Origin: Pseudooceanicola lipolyticus
GTDB lineage: Bacteria; Pseudomonadota; Alphaproteobacteria; Rhodobacterales; Rhodobacteraceae
Assembly (NCBI RefSeq): GCF_002786325.1
Contig: NZ_PGTB01000018.1
Span: forward strand, 1 to 52,965
DNA length: 52,965 nt
Direction: 5' to 3'
A program made the position numbers and the translations under genes. Below, piece by piece: positions 8,601 through 16,008 of this stretch; position 1 is the first letter of the stretch, and every line of letters starts with the position of its first letter. The notes under the pieces were generated by a model. It did not search any database. It was given only the letters and a program-made list of their open reading frames with translations, and was not told the DNA's origin.

Positions 8601-9110
8601 GCGACGCTGGAACTGCAGCTCGAAGAGGCTGCCTTGGAGCATCTCGAACTTTCCCTGGGCCATCACCTCGCCTCCGACGCCATCCGGCGCTATCGCGACA
8701 GCCATCGCAGCGGCATGTTGACAGCCACGGAAGACTGCTTCGCCAGTCTCACGCAAGGCGCCTATCCGACCCTGAGTACCCAGATCGACAAGGAGTCCGA
8801 GATTTTGCTCGCCGTCGATGGCAATGGGGTCAGCAAGCGTGCGGTCGAAATGTCCAAGGGCACGCGCTTCCAGCTATACTTAGCGCTGCGGGCAGCGGCC
8901 CACGAACAACTTGTCGCGCAGGGTACGAGGCTCCCTTTCTTTTGCGATGACATCTTCGAAACCTTCGACGAGGCACGCACCAGCGCCGCCTGCCGCGTCA
9001 TGGAAGCCATCGGCGGACGCGGCCAAGCGATCTACCTGACCCACCACCGCCACGTGGTCGAGATCGCAAAGAGCGTTTGCGTAACGCCTCCGGTCATTCA
9101 TGAACTTTAA
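5673..9110 (+). CDS. Rad50/SbcC-like AAA family ATPase, YhaN type
   Basis: A 1,145-residue SMC/Rad50-like ATPase of the YhaN group. The Walker A motif GPNETGKT is at residues 35-42. A long charged region rich in Glu, Arg, Ala and Leu from about residue 160 to 1000 should form antiparallel coiled coils. The C-terminal lobe holds an ABC-signature-like segment with SKGTRFQLYLALRAA, then Walker B with LPFFCDDIFETFDEARTS, then a switch-like LTHHRHVVEIA. No CxxC zinc hook is visible in the coiled-coil apex region, which fits YhaN rather than Rad50/SbcC. The gene starts with an ATG whose A is the last base of the upstream phosphoesterase stop. With that partner it should form a nuclease/ATPase complex acting on DNA ends or structures. 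A dGTPase gene follows in the same direction after 24 bases. Substrate and role in defence are inferred. Confidence 0.87.
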   Translation: MRLQRLSLDRFGHFTDRHFDFGSASDGHDFHIIYGPNETGKTTTMEAVLRLFYGFPLREGYAFKHPRNNLQVSARLDIDGVLRDFTRLPTRSGSLVDATGTPLPEAALSAHLAGLSEEDYRRLLCLDDETIERGGEEIANAEGDIGRLLFSAAAGVADLSTVLDHVRERADALWKKRGRTTRMAELKRALADVEKEIKDRDVTASAWKALKKDLRKAQEAEREARKTRDALNLTKARMEAQRRALPLMGEIRDLEQAIASFASYPDHLDFDPERLIELNRDRGLATQNIARLTEEIANLRENRDAVALDPKRLELSTALAALEDLAARDRTAQLDLDRREDERRAAEASMKQAAWDLGVTSPDVDLQGLVLSGADIASLESAREALREAISQEKIEARETAELKERVIAATEAMQDGAPADEERPQVADILLRFDAETLAPAYAAAQQAIADMKIKARRSLAALSFAGVTFDHLPACPTSRHQATNWAERHQDLLHDLRTTTAKRDEHLEDAEARGAQAKSLARDAKLISDADAEDLRARRDARWAEHLAALDRQTAADFHEAMQGHDIAAEARLAQSRELAQLREIGQAEAQARARAAQTDKRLETLREERTNIEASVSAAAAQVGLPDSITPAEWLDWRRSHEAASEDAQALRDTEETNQSTLQRADALLAELARTLPFPPTDLTGALAAARRQAEDDRKQTDAHTTAEATLRQAQRDLARREERYAKAFKAREDTKKTWRALVHDLLGVALPPERLEASLEPLRALREHENTRAAAGRRITTMQADQKQFTQEIDSLARAHGQEPHATAAKTFAALKTLAEKARSATETGRKLDTAIETAEADLVEHKDRQNAIDQEVATIAMLFPDTTTPGDIGALREAAIRTQKAIDNRAALAKITRQVLAELGTTDIETARAQLAESSVAALEGELDSNRSDLAHAEDELTLAIQNRTAAEYALAEVKGDDTVAELVEQKATLELQLEEAALEHLELSLGHHLASDAIRRYRDSHRSGMLTATEDCFASLTQGAYPTLSTQIDKESEILLAVDGNGVSKRAVEMSKGTRFQLYLALRAAAHEQLVAQGTRLPFFCDDIFETFDEARTSAACRVMEAIGGRGQAIYLTHHRHVVEIAKSVCVTPPVIHEL

Positions 9111-9134
9111 GACATCGCGCCGAGGAGAGTTGAT

Positions 9135-10475
9135 TTGAGTACTTGGAATGCTCGCCGAGAGGCCTGGAACCCGCAGAAGGAAGACGCCCGGAATATCGGG
9201 GATGTCGACTATGGCCGGGTGATCCATTCGGCATCATTCAGAAGATTGCAGGGCAAGACCCAGATCCTGAATCTCGGCGACAGTGATTTCTATCGCACGC
9301 GCCTGACGCATTCCTTGGAAGTTGCTCAGATCGCGGGAGGGCTCGCAGTCCAGCTCGCGCGCAGTTTCCCCGATCACTCGGCAACGGCAAGTCTCCCGGA
9401 CCGCAGCCAAATCCATGCGATCGCCTGCTCCCACGACCTGGGCCACCCACCATTCGGCCATGGCGGTGAAGTCGCACTGAACTACTGCATGCGCGATGCG
9501 GAAGGGTTCGAGGGCAACGGCCAGACCCTGCGTCTCCTGGCACGGCTCGAAAACTTCTCTGCCGCTGCGGGGGCCAACCTGTCACGTCGTTCCATGCTTG
9601 GCGTCTTGAAATACCCTGTTGCACTCTCAAGGTTGCGCAACCCCGAATTGCGCCCGCGGTTGCAGGAGGGCCCTTCGGTTCTGCAAACCATCGACTTGAA
9701 AGCCTCGACTCCGCCAAAGGGATATCTCGACAGCGAAACCGACGTCGTCGACTGGATTCTCGAGCCGCTCGGCAATGCCGATCGGGATGCCTTCACGTCG
9801 ATCGAAAAGCGCGAAGGCAAGCATGCCCGCACTCTCCACAAGTCTCTCGATTGCAGCATCATGGATCTCGCGGACGATATCGCCTACGGGGTCCATGATT
9901 TGGAGGATGCCATTGCACTTCGGCTCGTCACAGAGCGCCAGTTCCGCGACCTCGTTCCCGAGGAATCCTGCAAGATCTTTGTCGAAGAAAGGCGGCTGAA
10001 GGGCCCCACCGAGAGCAACGCCCCATACGAGGCCATGGTCGACGGGCTGTTTGGCGACAGCAACACGCGCAAGCGCTGGATCAGCCGGTGGGTCAATCAT
10101 CTGATTACACCCGTCCGTTTCATCGAATGTCCCGAATTCCAAGACCCCTTGCTCCGCTGGCGCGTCGAGATTCCAGAAGGTCAGGCCCGCTTCCTCAAGG
10201 CCCTAAAAGAGCTCGTAATGCAGGTGGTTATTCGCAGTCCGGGCGTGCAACATCTCGAATTCAAGGGGCAATCCATGGTTGTCTCGGTCTTTGAGGCAAT
10301 GCAATCAGATCCAGAACGTTTGCTCCCGCGCGATGCGCAAGCGAAATTCGAAGCAGCAGATGGCGACCTCCGGCACATCAGCGATTTCGTGGCTGGTATG
10401 ACCGACACCTATCTGCTCAAGACCTATGAAAGGCTGTTCGAGCCGAGGATGGGCTCAGTGTTCGACAAGCTTTAG
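9135..10475 (+). CDS. dgt: dGTP triphosphohydrolase (HD domain)
   Basis: A 446-residue deoxyguanosinetriphosphate triphosphohydrolase family protein, which hydrolyses dGTP (or other dNTPs) to deoxynucleoside and triphosphate. The HD-domain ligands are visible. RTRLTHSLEV supplies H59, the HACSHDLG-type block supplies H100-D101, GHPPFGHGGE follows at 103-112, and the distal Asp lies in IMDLADDIAYGVHDLEDA. The start codon is TTG at 9135, with GAGGAG at 9122-9127. It is the third gene after the YhaO/YhaN-like pair, separated by only 24 bases, so it is probably in the same transcript. dGTPases are known both as housekeeping enzymes and as antiphage enzymes that deplete dNTP pools. Linkage to a nuclease complex inside an accessory island favours the second reading, as inference. 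Length and active site look complete. Confidence 0.88.
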   Translation: MSTWNARREAWNPQKEDARNIGDVDYGRVIHSASFRRLQGKTQILNLGDSDFYRTRLTHSLEVAQIAGGLAVQLARSFPDHSATASLPDRSQIHAIACSHDLGHPPFGHGGEVALNYCMRDAEGFEGNGQTLRLLARLENFSAAAGANLSRRSMLGVLKYPVALSRLRNPELRPRLQEGPSVLQTIDLKASTPPKGYLDSETDVVDWILEPLGNADRDAFTSIEKREGKHARTLHKSLDCSIMDLADDIAYGVHDLEDAIALRLVTERQFRDLVPEESCKIFVEERRLKGPTESNAPYEAMVDGLFGDSNTRKRWISRWVNHLITPVRFIECPEFQDPLLRWRVEIPEGQARFLKALKELVMQVVIRSPGVQHLEFKGQSMVVSVFEAMQSDPERLLPRDAQAKFEAADGDLRHISDFVAGMTDTYLLKTYERLFEPRMGSVFDKL

Positions 10476-10482
10476 TGAGCCC

Positions 10483-10497
10483 TGTCCCTAGGGGACA
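10483..10497. terminator. possible terminator between converging operons
   Basis: TGTCCC at 10483-10488 and GGGACA at 10492-10497 form a 6-base stem with a TAG loop between the converging dGTPase and DUF6527 genes. There is no real T-run, so the assignment is weak. Confidence 0.3.
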
Positions 10498-10534
10498 CTT
10501 CGAAATTAAAGCGCGATTCCTCCGTGAATTTGAT

Positions 10535-10981
10535 CTACTTTCCGGTGAGCCATGCGGTGAAGCGGGCCCAGCCACTCTTCTTGACCTTCGAAGCGTTAGT
10601 GGCCGCAGGTGTGTCGGCAACAATCTGCACCGGTGGACCATACATTGCAGCCCGCGCTCGCCCATCGCGCAGAAGCCCTGCCGTGACTTCGGCGTCTGAC
10701 CACGATCCAGCCTCCACAACTTTCCCCTCACGCAGGACGTAGTGTGACCGGCACTTCAGGAGCCAGTTGCCTACTGACGGGTGAAGTGAAACCACGTTGC
10801 CGTCGAACGTAATTTTCCACTGCGCCGGCGCGAACGGAGTCACCACCTCCTCCCCGCATCCGCAGCAGCACAAGTGCGCGGCCGTGGCGTACTCCATCGA
10901 GATGTAGAGGATGCCCGGGCTCAGTTCATCCGGCATGTGCCGGACAAACTGATGATCTAGGCGCTTGTACGTCAGCATCAT
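10535..10981 (-). CDS. DUF6527 family protein of a ubiquitin-like system
   Basis: A 148-residue protein matching DUF6527, the small protein repeatedly found beside Multi_ubiq ubiquitin-like proteins and E2-E1 fusion enzymes. Family features seen are M-P-D-E-L at residues 16-20, YISMEYATAAHLCCCGCG at 26-43, the strand EEVVTPF, and SLHPSVGNWLLKCRSHY at 65-81. Cysteines at 38, 39, 40, 42 and 77 and histidines at 36 and 80 could bind metal or form an active site. The ATG at 10981 overlaps the E2-E1 stop in an ATGA, so translation is coupled; a second ATG follows immediately. A longer open frame upstream lies inside the E2-E1 gene and is rejected. By position it takes the place of the JAB isopeptidase of related systems, so processing or removal of the modifier is a reasonable guess. 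The biochemical role is inference. Confidence 0.8.
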   Translation of the reverse strand: MMLTYKRLDHQFVRHMPDELSPGILYISMEYATAAHLCCCGCGEEVVTPFAPAQWKITFDGNVVSLHPSVGNWLLKCRSHYVLREGKVVEAGSWSDAEVTAGLLRDGRARAAMYGPPVQIVADTPAATNASKVKKSGWARFTAWLTGK

Positions 10982-12150
10982 TGATCCCCGTTCAGCAGCA
11001 GATTGCCATCGGTCGTGTAGGTGCAGTGGTGCTCGCCCTCCAGGTCCCGGTAGAAACCGCGCAGCTTCTTCCACTTGATCACCGCCAAGACGGCGTTGAG
11101 GGCGTTTAGGTCCGCAACCTGGATGTTGGTGGCGTAGAGGTCTGCGCCCTTGTCGTCACTAAAGTCGATGCGGCCGGCATGGATGTGCTGGCGCTTGGCC
11201 GGCGTGCTGGCGGTCATGCGCAGAATACCGCCAAGCGACCCGTCGTCGATTTGCAGGCCCATGCCAACGTCGATGAACGAGGCGCCGATCGCCTCAAGCT
11301 TTTGGATCACCGCCTTCTTCGACGGACCGTCGTCGATGCAGATGAAACCGAACGTCACCCCGTCCAGCAGGTGCGCGTTCGTGGTGTCGATCGCGACGGA
11401 ATAGGGCACAATCCCTTTACGCATGCGCGAGTAGTTCTTCGCCCAGTAGTCAACCTTGAGCGGGAGTTCGCGCAACTCCTCCAAGGATGCCGCGCCCGGG
11501 GCCCTGAAGGCGTTGTGCGACACGAACTCGTCCGCATCGAACAAACGGATCTCTACCACCGGCGTCTTGGCGACAAGGTCGAAGACGTACCCGCCCGTCC
11601 CACCTAAGCCGATGATCGCGACCGTGTCCTGCGCCAGCTTCTCAGCCAAGGCGCCCAGTCCCGCGCGCCCCGTGGCGGTATCGACGTAGTTGAACACAGA
11701 CGCCTCTTCTTCCTCGGGGACAGCGTTGCCGCGGGCGGTGACGCCCGGCGACACGGTCGTCGCCGGGCCCGAGATCACCGCGATGTAAGTCGTCATCTTG
11801 TGATGGTAGTCGCGATAGCCGCCCTCCGGTTTGTTCGAGAACCCGTGGCGTGCGACCAGACCGTGACCGAGGTTCGAAGCGTTGTCCTGATGGCGCAGCG
11901 CTTCGATCGGACGGCCATCCACGCCGCATGGGTACTCACCGATCCAGTGGATCACATGTGTCTCAGGCGGTCGGGTCTGGTCGCCGGCCAGGTTGAGGGT
12001 GGAGACCAGGGTCCCGCGCTTCAGCTCCTGCTTGGCGTTGAGGTACGGCACCTCGCGCAGGACCAAGAGATTGCCCTTGATCTGCACGAGGTAGCCGTCC
12101 TCTCGAAGTTGCTTCAGGTCGGCGCTACGAGCGAACGGTGCGGGTGACAT
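10978..12150 (-). CDS. E2-like/ThiF E1-like fusion enzyme of a ubiquitin-like system
   Basis: A 390-residue two-domain protein. Residues 1 to about 130 match the E2-like DUF6791 region, with VPYLNAKQELKRGTLVSTL at 34-52 and HVIHWIGEYPCG at 65-76. Residues 165-390 are a ThiF/E1 adenylyltransferase with the nucleotide loop GLGGTGG at 181-187, D205 and D207 in LFDADEF, N213, R216, K232 and D273-D274. Only three cysteines exist, at 75, 271 and 376. The crossover-loop region RMTASTPAKR at 311-320, where a canonical E1 has its thioester cysteine, has none. The ATG at 12150 overlaps the ubiquitin-like gene by 26 bases and the stop overlaps the DUF6527 start. Expected reaction: adenylation of the ubiquitin-like C-terminus and transfer to a target. 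How the activated intermediate is carried without the usual cysteine is an open question. Confidence 0.85.
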   Translation of the reverse strand: MSPAPFARSADLKQLREDGYLVQIKGNLLVLREVPYLNAKQELKRGTLVSTLNLAGDQTRPPETHVIHWIGEYPCGVDGRPIEALRHQDNASNLGHGLVARHGFSNKPEGGYRDYHHKMTTYIAVISGPATTVSPGVTARGNAVPEEEEASVFNYVDTATGRAGLGALAEKLAQDTVAIIGLGGTGGYVFDLVAKTPVVEIRLFDADEFVSHNAFRAPGAASLEELRELPLKVDYWAKNYSRMRKGIVPYSVAIDTTNAHLLDGVTFGFICIDDGPSKKAVIQKLEAIGASFIDVGMGLQIDDGSLGGILRMTASTPAKRQHIHAGRIDFSDDKGADLYATNIQVADLNALNAVLAVIKWKKLRGFYRDLEGEHHCTYTTDGNLLLNGDQ

Positions 12151-12523
12151 TGAAGACCGTCCCTTTCCTCACCTTGACCTTACCGCCCGGGCCAAGTTCG
12201 CCCGCGTGCGGGTGCGCCGCCGCATGACGGTAGGTCATGGAATAGACCGTGTTCTGGTCCGCAGTACCGCCCGGGAAGGCGAGCTGCACGACCTGCTCGA
12301 ACCCCGCGATCTTGCCGGGGATCTCGCGAGGGCGCGAGTTAACGATGATCTCGGTCTCGTGGTGCGCGAGGGCGCCTTCGATCTCATGCTCCGCTTTGCG
12401 GATTTCGTCCTCGGTGCGGTGTTCGGCCTGGTGGGCCAGCGTCAGGTCGTGCTTCGCCGCCTTCAGGTGGTCCAGCCCGTGCTCGATATCTGGCGGTTTA
12501 CCGCCATTTTGGGGAGACGTCAT
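12125..12523 (-). CDS. ubiquitin-like protein, single Multi_ubiq domain
   Basis: A 132-residue protein. Residues 57-132 match the Multi_ubiq beta-grasp family: EIIVNSRPREIPGKIAGFEQ, VVQLAFPGG, NTVYSMTYRHAA, and the end GGKVKVRKGTVFNVTRT. Many relatives carry two or more tandem copies; this one has one. Residues 1-55 are charged and His-rich and probably helical, and look unrelated to the beta-grasp fold. The chain ends in T-V-R-S with no diglycine tail, so either the C-terminal residue is used directly or the end is trimmed first. The ATG at 12523 has AAGGA about 11 bases upstream. The gene is followed by the E2-E1 fusion with a 26-base overlap and preceded by the helicase gene after 88 bases. 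It is the presumed modifier of the system. Its targets are unknown. Confidence 0.82.
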   Translation of the reverse strand: MTSPQNGGKPPDIEHGLDHLKAAKHDLTLAHQAEHRTEDEIRKAEHEIEGALAHHETEIIVNSRPREIPGKIAGFEQVVQLAFPGGTADQNTVYSMTYRHAAAHPHAGELGPGGKVKVRKGTVFNVTRTVRS

Positions 12524-12611
12524 TTTTCAGTAATCCTTCGTTTCGTGACCAGCCTCTTGGGCTACAAATGGTTAATCGATGCGAAGGCGGTGAACTGGTA
12601 AGAGGGCCAAC

Positions 12612-15600
12612 TTAAATTTTCAGGGTGCCGGGCGAGACCGGGCCGCAAACGAAAAATGCCGGGCAACCGGGGCATGTGCGTTCCGATGGTACGGCGCTGA
12701 AGGCCCCGGCTCTGATCTTAGCAAGATAGGACGATAGGGTCAGCTGGCGGTTGCGCAACACAGTGGCGCTCAGGCTCAAGGGCGTGACCGCCTTGTCCGT
12801 AAGGTGGACCAGCTCGACGCGGGCGCCAGATCCACGCTGCTGCGCCGCCAAGAGCAACGAGGCCGCTCCGACATCGGAATCCTCCTTGGAGCGGAGCCGG
12901 CCCGTGCGCACGCGCCGGAATACCAGCGTCCCGTCGGGCGCCGTCACCACATCCTCCGCGCGGAAGATGAGCTCATCACCGTCCAAGGTCAGCCGAAGCA
13001 CCGTGGGCGTGACGGCGGTGGCGCCGGCGCGCGTCGACCGGAAGTAGCGGACCATCTCGACTGCGGCGGCTTGCAGCTCGGCGAGCACGCCGCATTCCTC
13101 GAGCCCGTGGTCGATGCATGCACGAGCGACATGCTGGACAAGGTCCGTATCGGCCGTGATGTCGATCTCGCCCGCCACGACGGCCTGAGTCACCGCCCGC
13201 ACGGCCTCGTGCATGAGCATATAGACGGTCTCGGAACGGCGGCCGCCGATCTGAAGAACATGGGTGTAGAAGAAGCGCCGCGGGCACGGCTCATAGAGGG
13301 ACAGCTGCGAACCGGTGAACTGGAGCTTGCCGCTGACCACGAGGTTGATCGGCGCGTCTTCGGGCTTGGGCGGCAGCGTCCTCGAGGGCGTTATCGATCG
13401 ACGCGCCAGGTTGCCCGCAAGCTGGTCGAGGAACGGCGACAGCGGCCGCGCCGCATCGTTGGACTTGTGGGTGACCGCGTAGAGGAAGAGACGGTCGCGC
13501 GCCCGCGACGCTGCGACGTAGAACAGGCATTCCCGCTCCTCCGCATCTCCCGCGCGGAACACCGTCAAGGCGTCGCCCTCGCCGCCGGCGATCATGCCGT
13601 CGGGCGGCAGGCACGCCGGGGACTTGGCGTTGCCCGGCAGGGTGTCCTGGTTCAGCCCGGGCAAATGGACGACCGGGAACTCCAAGCCCTTTGCGCCATG
13701 CACGGTCATGAGCCGCACCGCGTCGAGGCTTTGCGACGCGGCCGGCAGCTGGCGCAGGTCGCGATCATCGCCGATCCGGACCAGGCGTCGGACCCGATCG
13801 AGGAGGCGCCGCACGGGCCACCCACGCCCGTTCGGCTGGACGCGCAAGAAGTTCATGAACTGCCAAATCGCGATGCCGCGCGACCGATCAGACACCGACG
13901 TCGCGGTGGCGATGTCGGCGGCGATCCGCGTCCGCTCGAGCAGGACCGCGGTGAGGACATTCCATGGCGAGGAGGTTTCGGAAAACCCCGCGAGCACGGC
14001 TTGGAGGCGCGCCCAGGCGGCGCGGCCCGGTTCGCTCAACGTCGCAGGGTCGATCTTCGACCAGCCCCCCGGAACACCCTCCTCTTCCGAGTCGCGCAGC
14101 GCGCCGAGCACCACGGCGACGTCGGCAAGCGACAACGCAAACTGCGGCAGAGCCCCGACCCGAACGACGCCCATCGCGCGCGTATCGACGAGGAGTGACA
14201 GGATCGCCAACAGATCCTTGACCTCGGGGCGTTCGAACAGGCTGCCCAAGAAGAGCACCGGGATCCCGAGACGTTCGAGGTCCCGCCCGATCGACGACAG
14301 GCGCTCGTTGCCTGTGCAGAGCACAGCCTGGTCGCGATACTTGTAGCCGCCAGCGCGCATCGCCTCGATCGCGTCAGCGATAGCGACGACCTGTTCGTCG
14401 CCCTGTCGGACCGCGTGGAGCTCGACGGGCGCGCCGAGCGCACCGCGATCGGATTCGAGGCCGGTATCGCCGTTCGACACCTTCATCTTTGTGGCGAAGG
14501 ACGAAAAGGCATCGACCACCTCTTTGGACGAACGGTAGTTGCGCTTCAAACGGCCGCGTGCGCCGCCGTGGAAATCCTCTTTGCCGAAGCGAGCCGTGTT
14601 GAACGACGAAGCGCCCCGGAACCGATAGATCGACTGCTTGGCGTCGCCCACCACCCAGAGATTCTCGCCCGTCGGGCAGATCGCCTCCAGAAGGCGAACA
14701 CTGCTCCGGTTGACGTCTTGGTACTCGTCGACCAGCACATGGTCATAGGCGCCTTGAATGCTCGCCCGGACACCCGCGTCACTTTCGAGGAGCTGCACGG
14801 GCATCGACACGAGATCACCGAAATCGATGCAGTGGGCCCCGCGCTTGAGGCGTTCATAGGCGTCGTAGACCACGGCGACCTCCGCCGCCTTCTCGGCCTG
14901 GTCAATCTGATCACTGGTTGTCGCCCTCGCGTGCATCGCGGCCGCCAGGGCCGCGTACCCGTCAGCATCAACTACCTCGTCCTTGGCGCGCGAAATCGCC
15001 GAGAGAATATCGGCGATGTTGCGGGTCGGGTCGTAGAGGTCCTGGTAGTGCTTCAGGTGAAGCCGCGGAAACTCTTGCTCGAGCAGCTCAACAGCCTCGG
15101 TGCGGTCCATCATCCGCGGCTCGTTTGGAAGGCCGAGCTGGGGCGCAAAGCGCCGCACAATGTCTAGACCAAAGGCGTGGAACGTGCCCATCCACATTGC
15201 AGCGGCCGCTTCGGGGTACTTGCGCGCGATCCGCTCGGTCATCTCCCCGGCGGCCTTGTTGGAGAAGGTCAAGACGAGGATGCGTCGAGGATCGACCCCA
15301 TCCGCGAGAAGGCCCTCGATGCGGCCCGTCAGCGTTTGGGTCTTGCCGGTGCCCGGGCCGGCCTCAAGCAGATAGGCGCCGCCACGATGCTTGGCCGCTG
15401 CGCCTTGCAGGTCGTTGAGCGGCCGCTCGACGTGCGGCTTCTCAGCGATCAGGGGTTCGATCGGCAGCAGCAATGCGTCGAGCAGTTGCTGTGAGACGAC
15501 ATCGATGGGCGCCCTCATCTGCGCTGCGATCTGCGACGCGGTCTGCCCCTCCTCGACGTGAAGTCGCCGCACGAGGGCCCGTGGCAGCAGGAACTCTCGC

Positions 15601-16007
15601 GCGAAGAGGTCCATCTGGACCTCGCGACGCTGATGGCGACCATAGTCGACCACCCGATCGAAGCCGACCGGAGACGGTTCGGACGGGCGGACCGGGTCGA
15701 TCTCGTTTACGGTCACCGGTCCGGCTTCGTCACCAAGCTCAACGTGGCCCAGTTCATGGGCGACGAGGAACGCCTGCTCGAATTCCGAGCCGATGTTCTC
15801 GTGGATAATCAGGCCATCGGCGGGGACATATGTCGCCCGACCGCCGTCGAGGATGCCGGCCCCCGGGTTCGCCTTTTCGACGTCGAGCCCGCGACGCTTG
15901 GCTTCAGCGAGCGTGAACGCATAGGGCTGCCGCGGGTCTTTGCCGGTTGCAACCGCTTGCTCGTGCAGATCGGCGGCCCGGCGTCGGCCAAGTTCGGCGG
16001 CGTCCAT
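12612..16007 (-). CDS. ImmA/IrrE peptidase-UvrD helicase fusion with degenerate nuclease domain
   Basis: A 1,131-residue fusion. Residues 60-145 are an ImmA/IrrE zinc peptidase with AHELGHVELGDE (H84-E85-x-x-H88) and a later acidic ligand helix near DLFAREFLLP at 133-142. Residues 200 to about 850 are a superfamily I UvrD/Rep helicase with Walker A GPGTGKT at 217-223, Walker B in HVLVDEYQDVNRSS, VVGDAKQSIYRFRGA, VHGAKGLEFPVVHLPG and YVAASRARDRLFLYA. From about 895 the protein resembles the RecB/AddB-type PD-(D/E)XK region, with C908 in LYEPCPRRFFY and a final cysteine cluster C1112, C1115, C1121 like an iron-sulfur clasp. The expected D-x-K of the nuclease site is replaced in VFRRVRTG, so the nuclease is probably inactive. 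The upstream HTH gene ends one base before the ATG. A role as a DNA-damage sensor that cleaves a regulator is inference. Confidence 0.85.
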   Translation of the reverse strand: MDAAELGRRRAADLHEQAVATGKDPRQPYAFTLAEAKRRGLDVEKANPGAGILDGGRATYVPADGLIIHENIGSEFEQAFLVAHELGHVELGDEAGPVTVNEIDPVRPSEPSPVGFDRVVDYGRHQRREVQMDLFAREFLLPRALVRRLHVEEGQTASQIAAQMRAPIDVVSQQLLDALLLPIEPLIAEKPHVERPLNDLQGAAAKHRGGAYLLEAGPGTGKTQTLTGRIEGLLADGVDPRRILVLTFSNKAAGEMTERIARKYPEAAAAMWMGTFHAFGLDIVRRFAPQLGLPNEPRMMDRTEAVELLEQEFPRLHLKHYQDLYDPTRNIADILSAISRAKDEVVDADGYAALAAAMHARATTSDQIDQAEKAAEVAVVYDAYERLKRGAHCIDFGDLVSMPVQLLESDAGVRASIQGAYDHVLVDEYQDVNRSSVRLLEAICPTGENLWVVGDAKQSIYRFRGASSFNTARFGKEDFHGGARGRLKRNYRSSKEVVDAFSSFATKMKVSNGDTGLESDRGALGAPVELHAVRQGDEQVVAIADAIEAMRAGGYKYRDQAVLCTGNERLSSIGRDLERLGIPVLFLGSLFERPEVKDLLAILSLLVDTRAMGVVRVGALPQFALSLADVAVVLGALRDSEEEGVPGGWSKIDPATLSEPGRAAWARLQAVLAGFSETSSPWNVLTAVLLERTRIAADIATATSVSDRSRGIAIWQFMNFLRVQPNGRGWPVRRLLDRVRRLVRIGDDRDLRQLPAASQSLDAVRLMTVHGAKGLEFPVVHLPGLNQDTLPGNAKSPACLPPDGMIAGGEGDALTVFRAGDAEERECLFYVAASRARDRLFLYAVTHKSNDAARPLSPFLDQLAGNLARRSITPSRTLPPKPEDAPINLVVSGKLQFTGSQLSLYEPCPRRFFYTHVLQIGGRRSETVYMLMHEAVRAVTQAVVAGEIDITADTDLVQHVARACIDHGLEECGVLAELQAAAVEMVRYFRSTRAGATAVTPTVLRLTLDGDELIFRAEDVVTAPDGTLVFRRVRTGRLRSKEDSDVGAASLLLAAQQRGSGARVELVHLTDKAVTPLSLSATVLRNRQLTLSSYLAKIRAGAFSAVPSERTCPGCPAFFVCGPVSPGTLKI

Positions 16008-16008
16008 C

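Noticed and set aside
5673-9110. A zinc hook in the YhaN-like coiled coil
   Set aside because: No CxxC motif is present; the single Cys-Pro near the middle is not a hook.
10982-11074. Longer DUF6527 start inside the E2-E1 gene
   Set aside because: The ATGA overlap at 10,981 and the family N-terminus support the shorter start.
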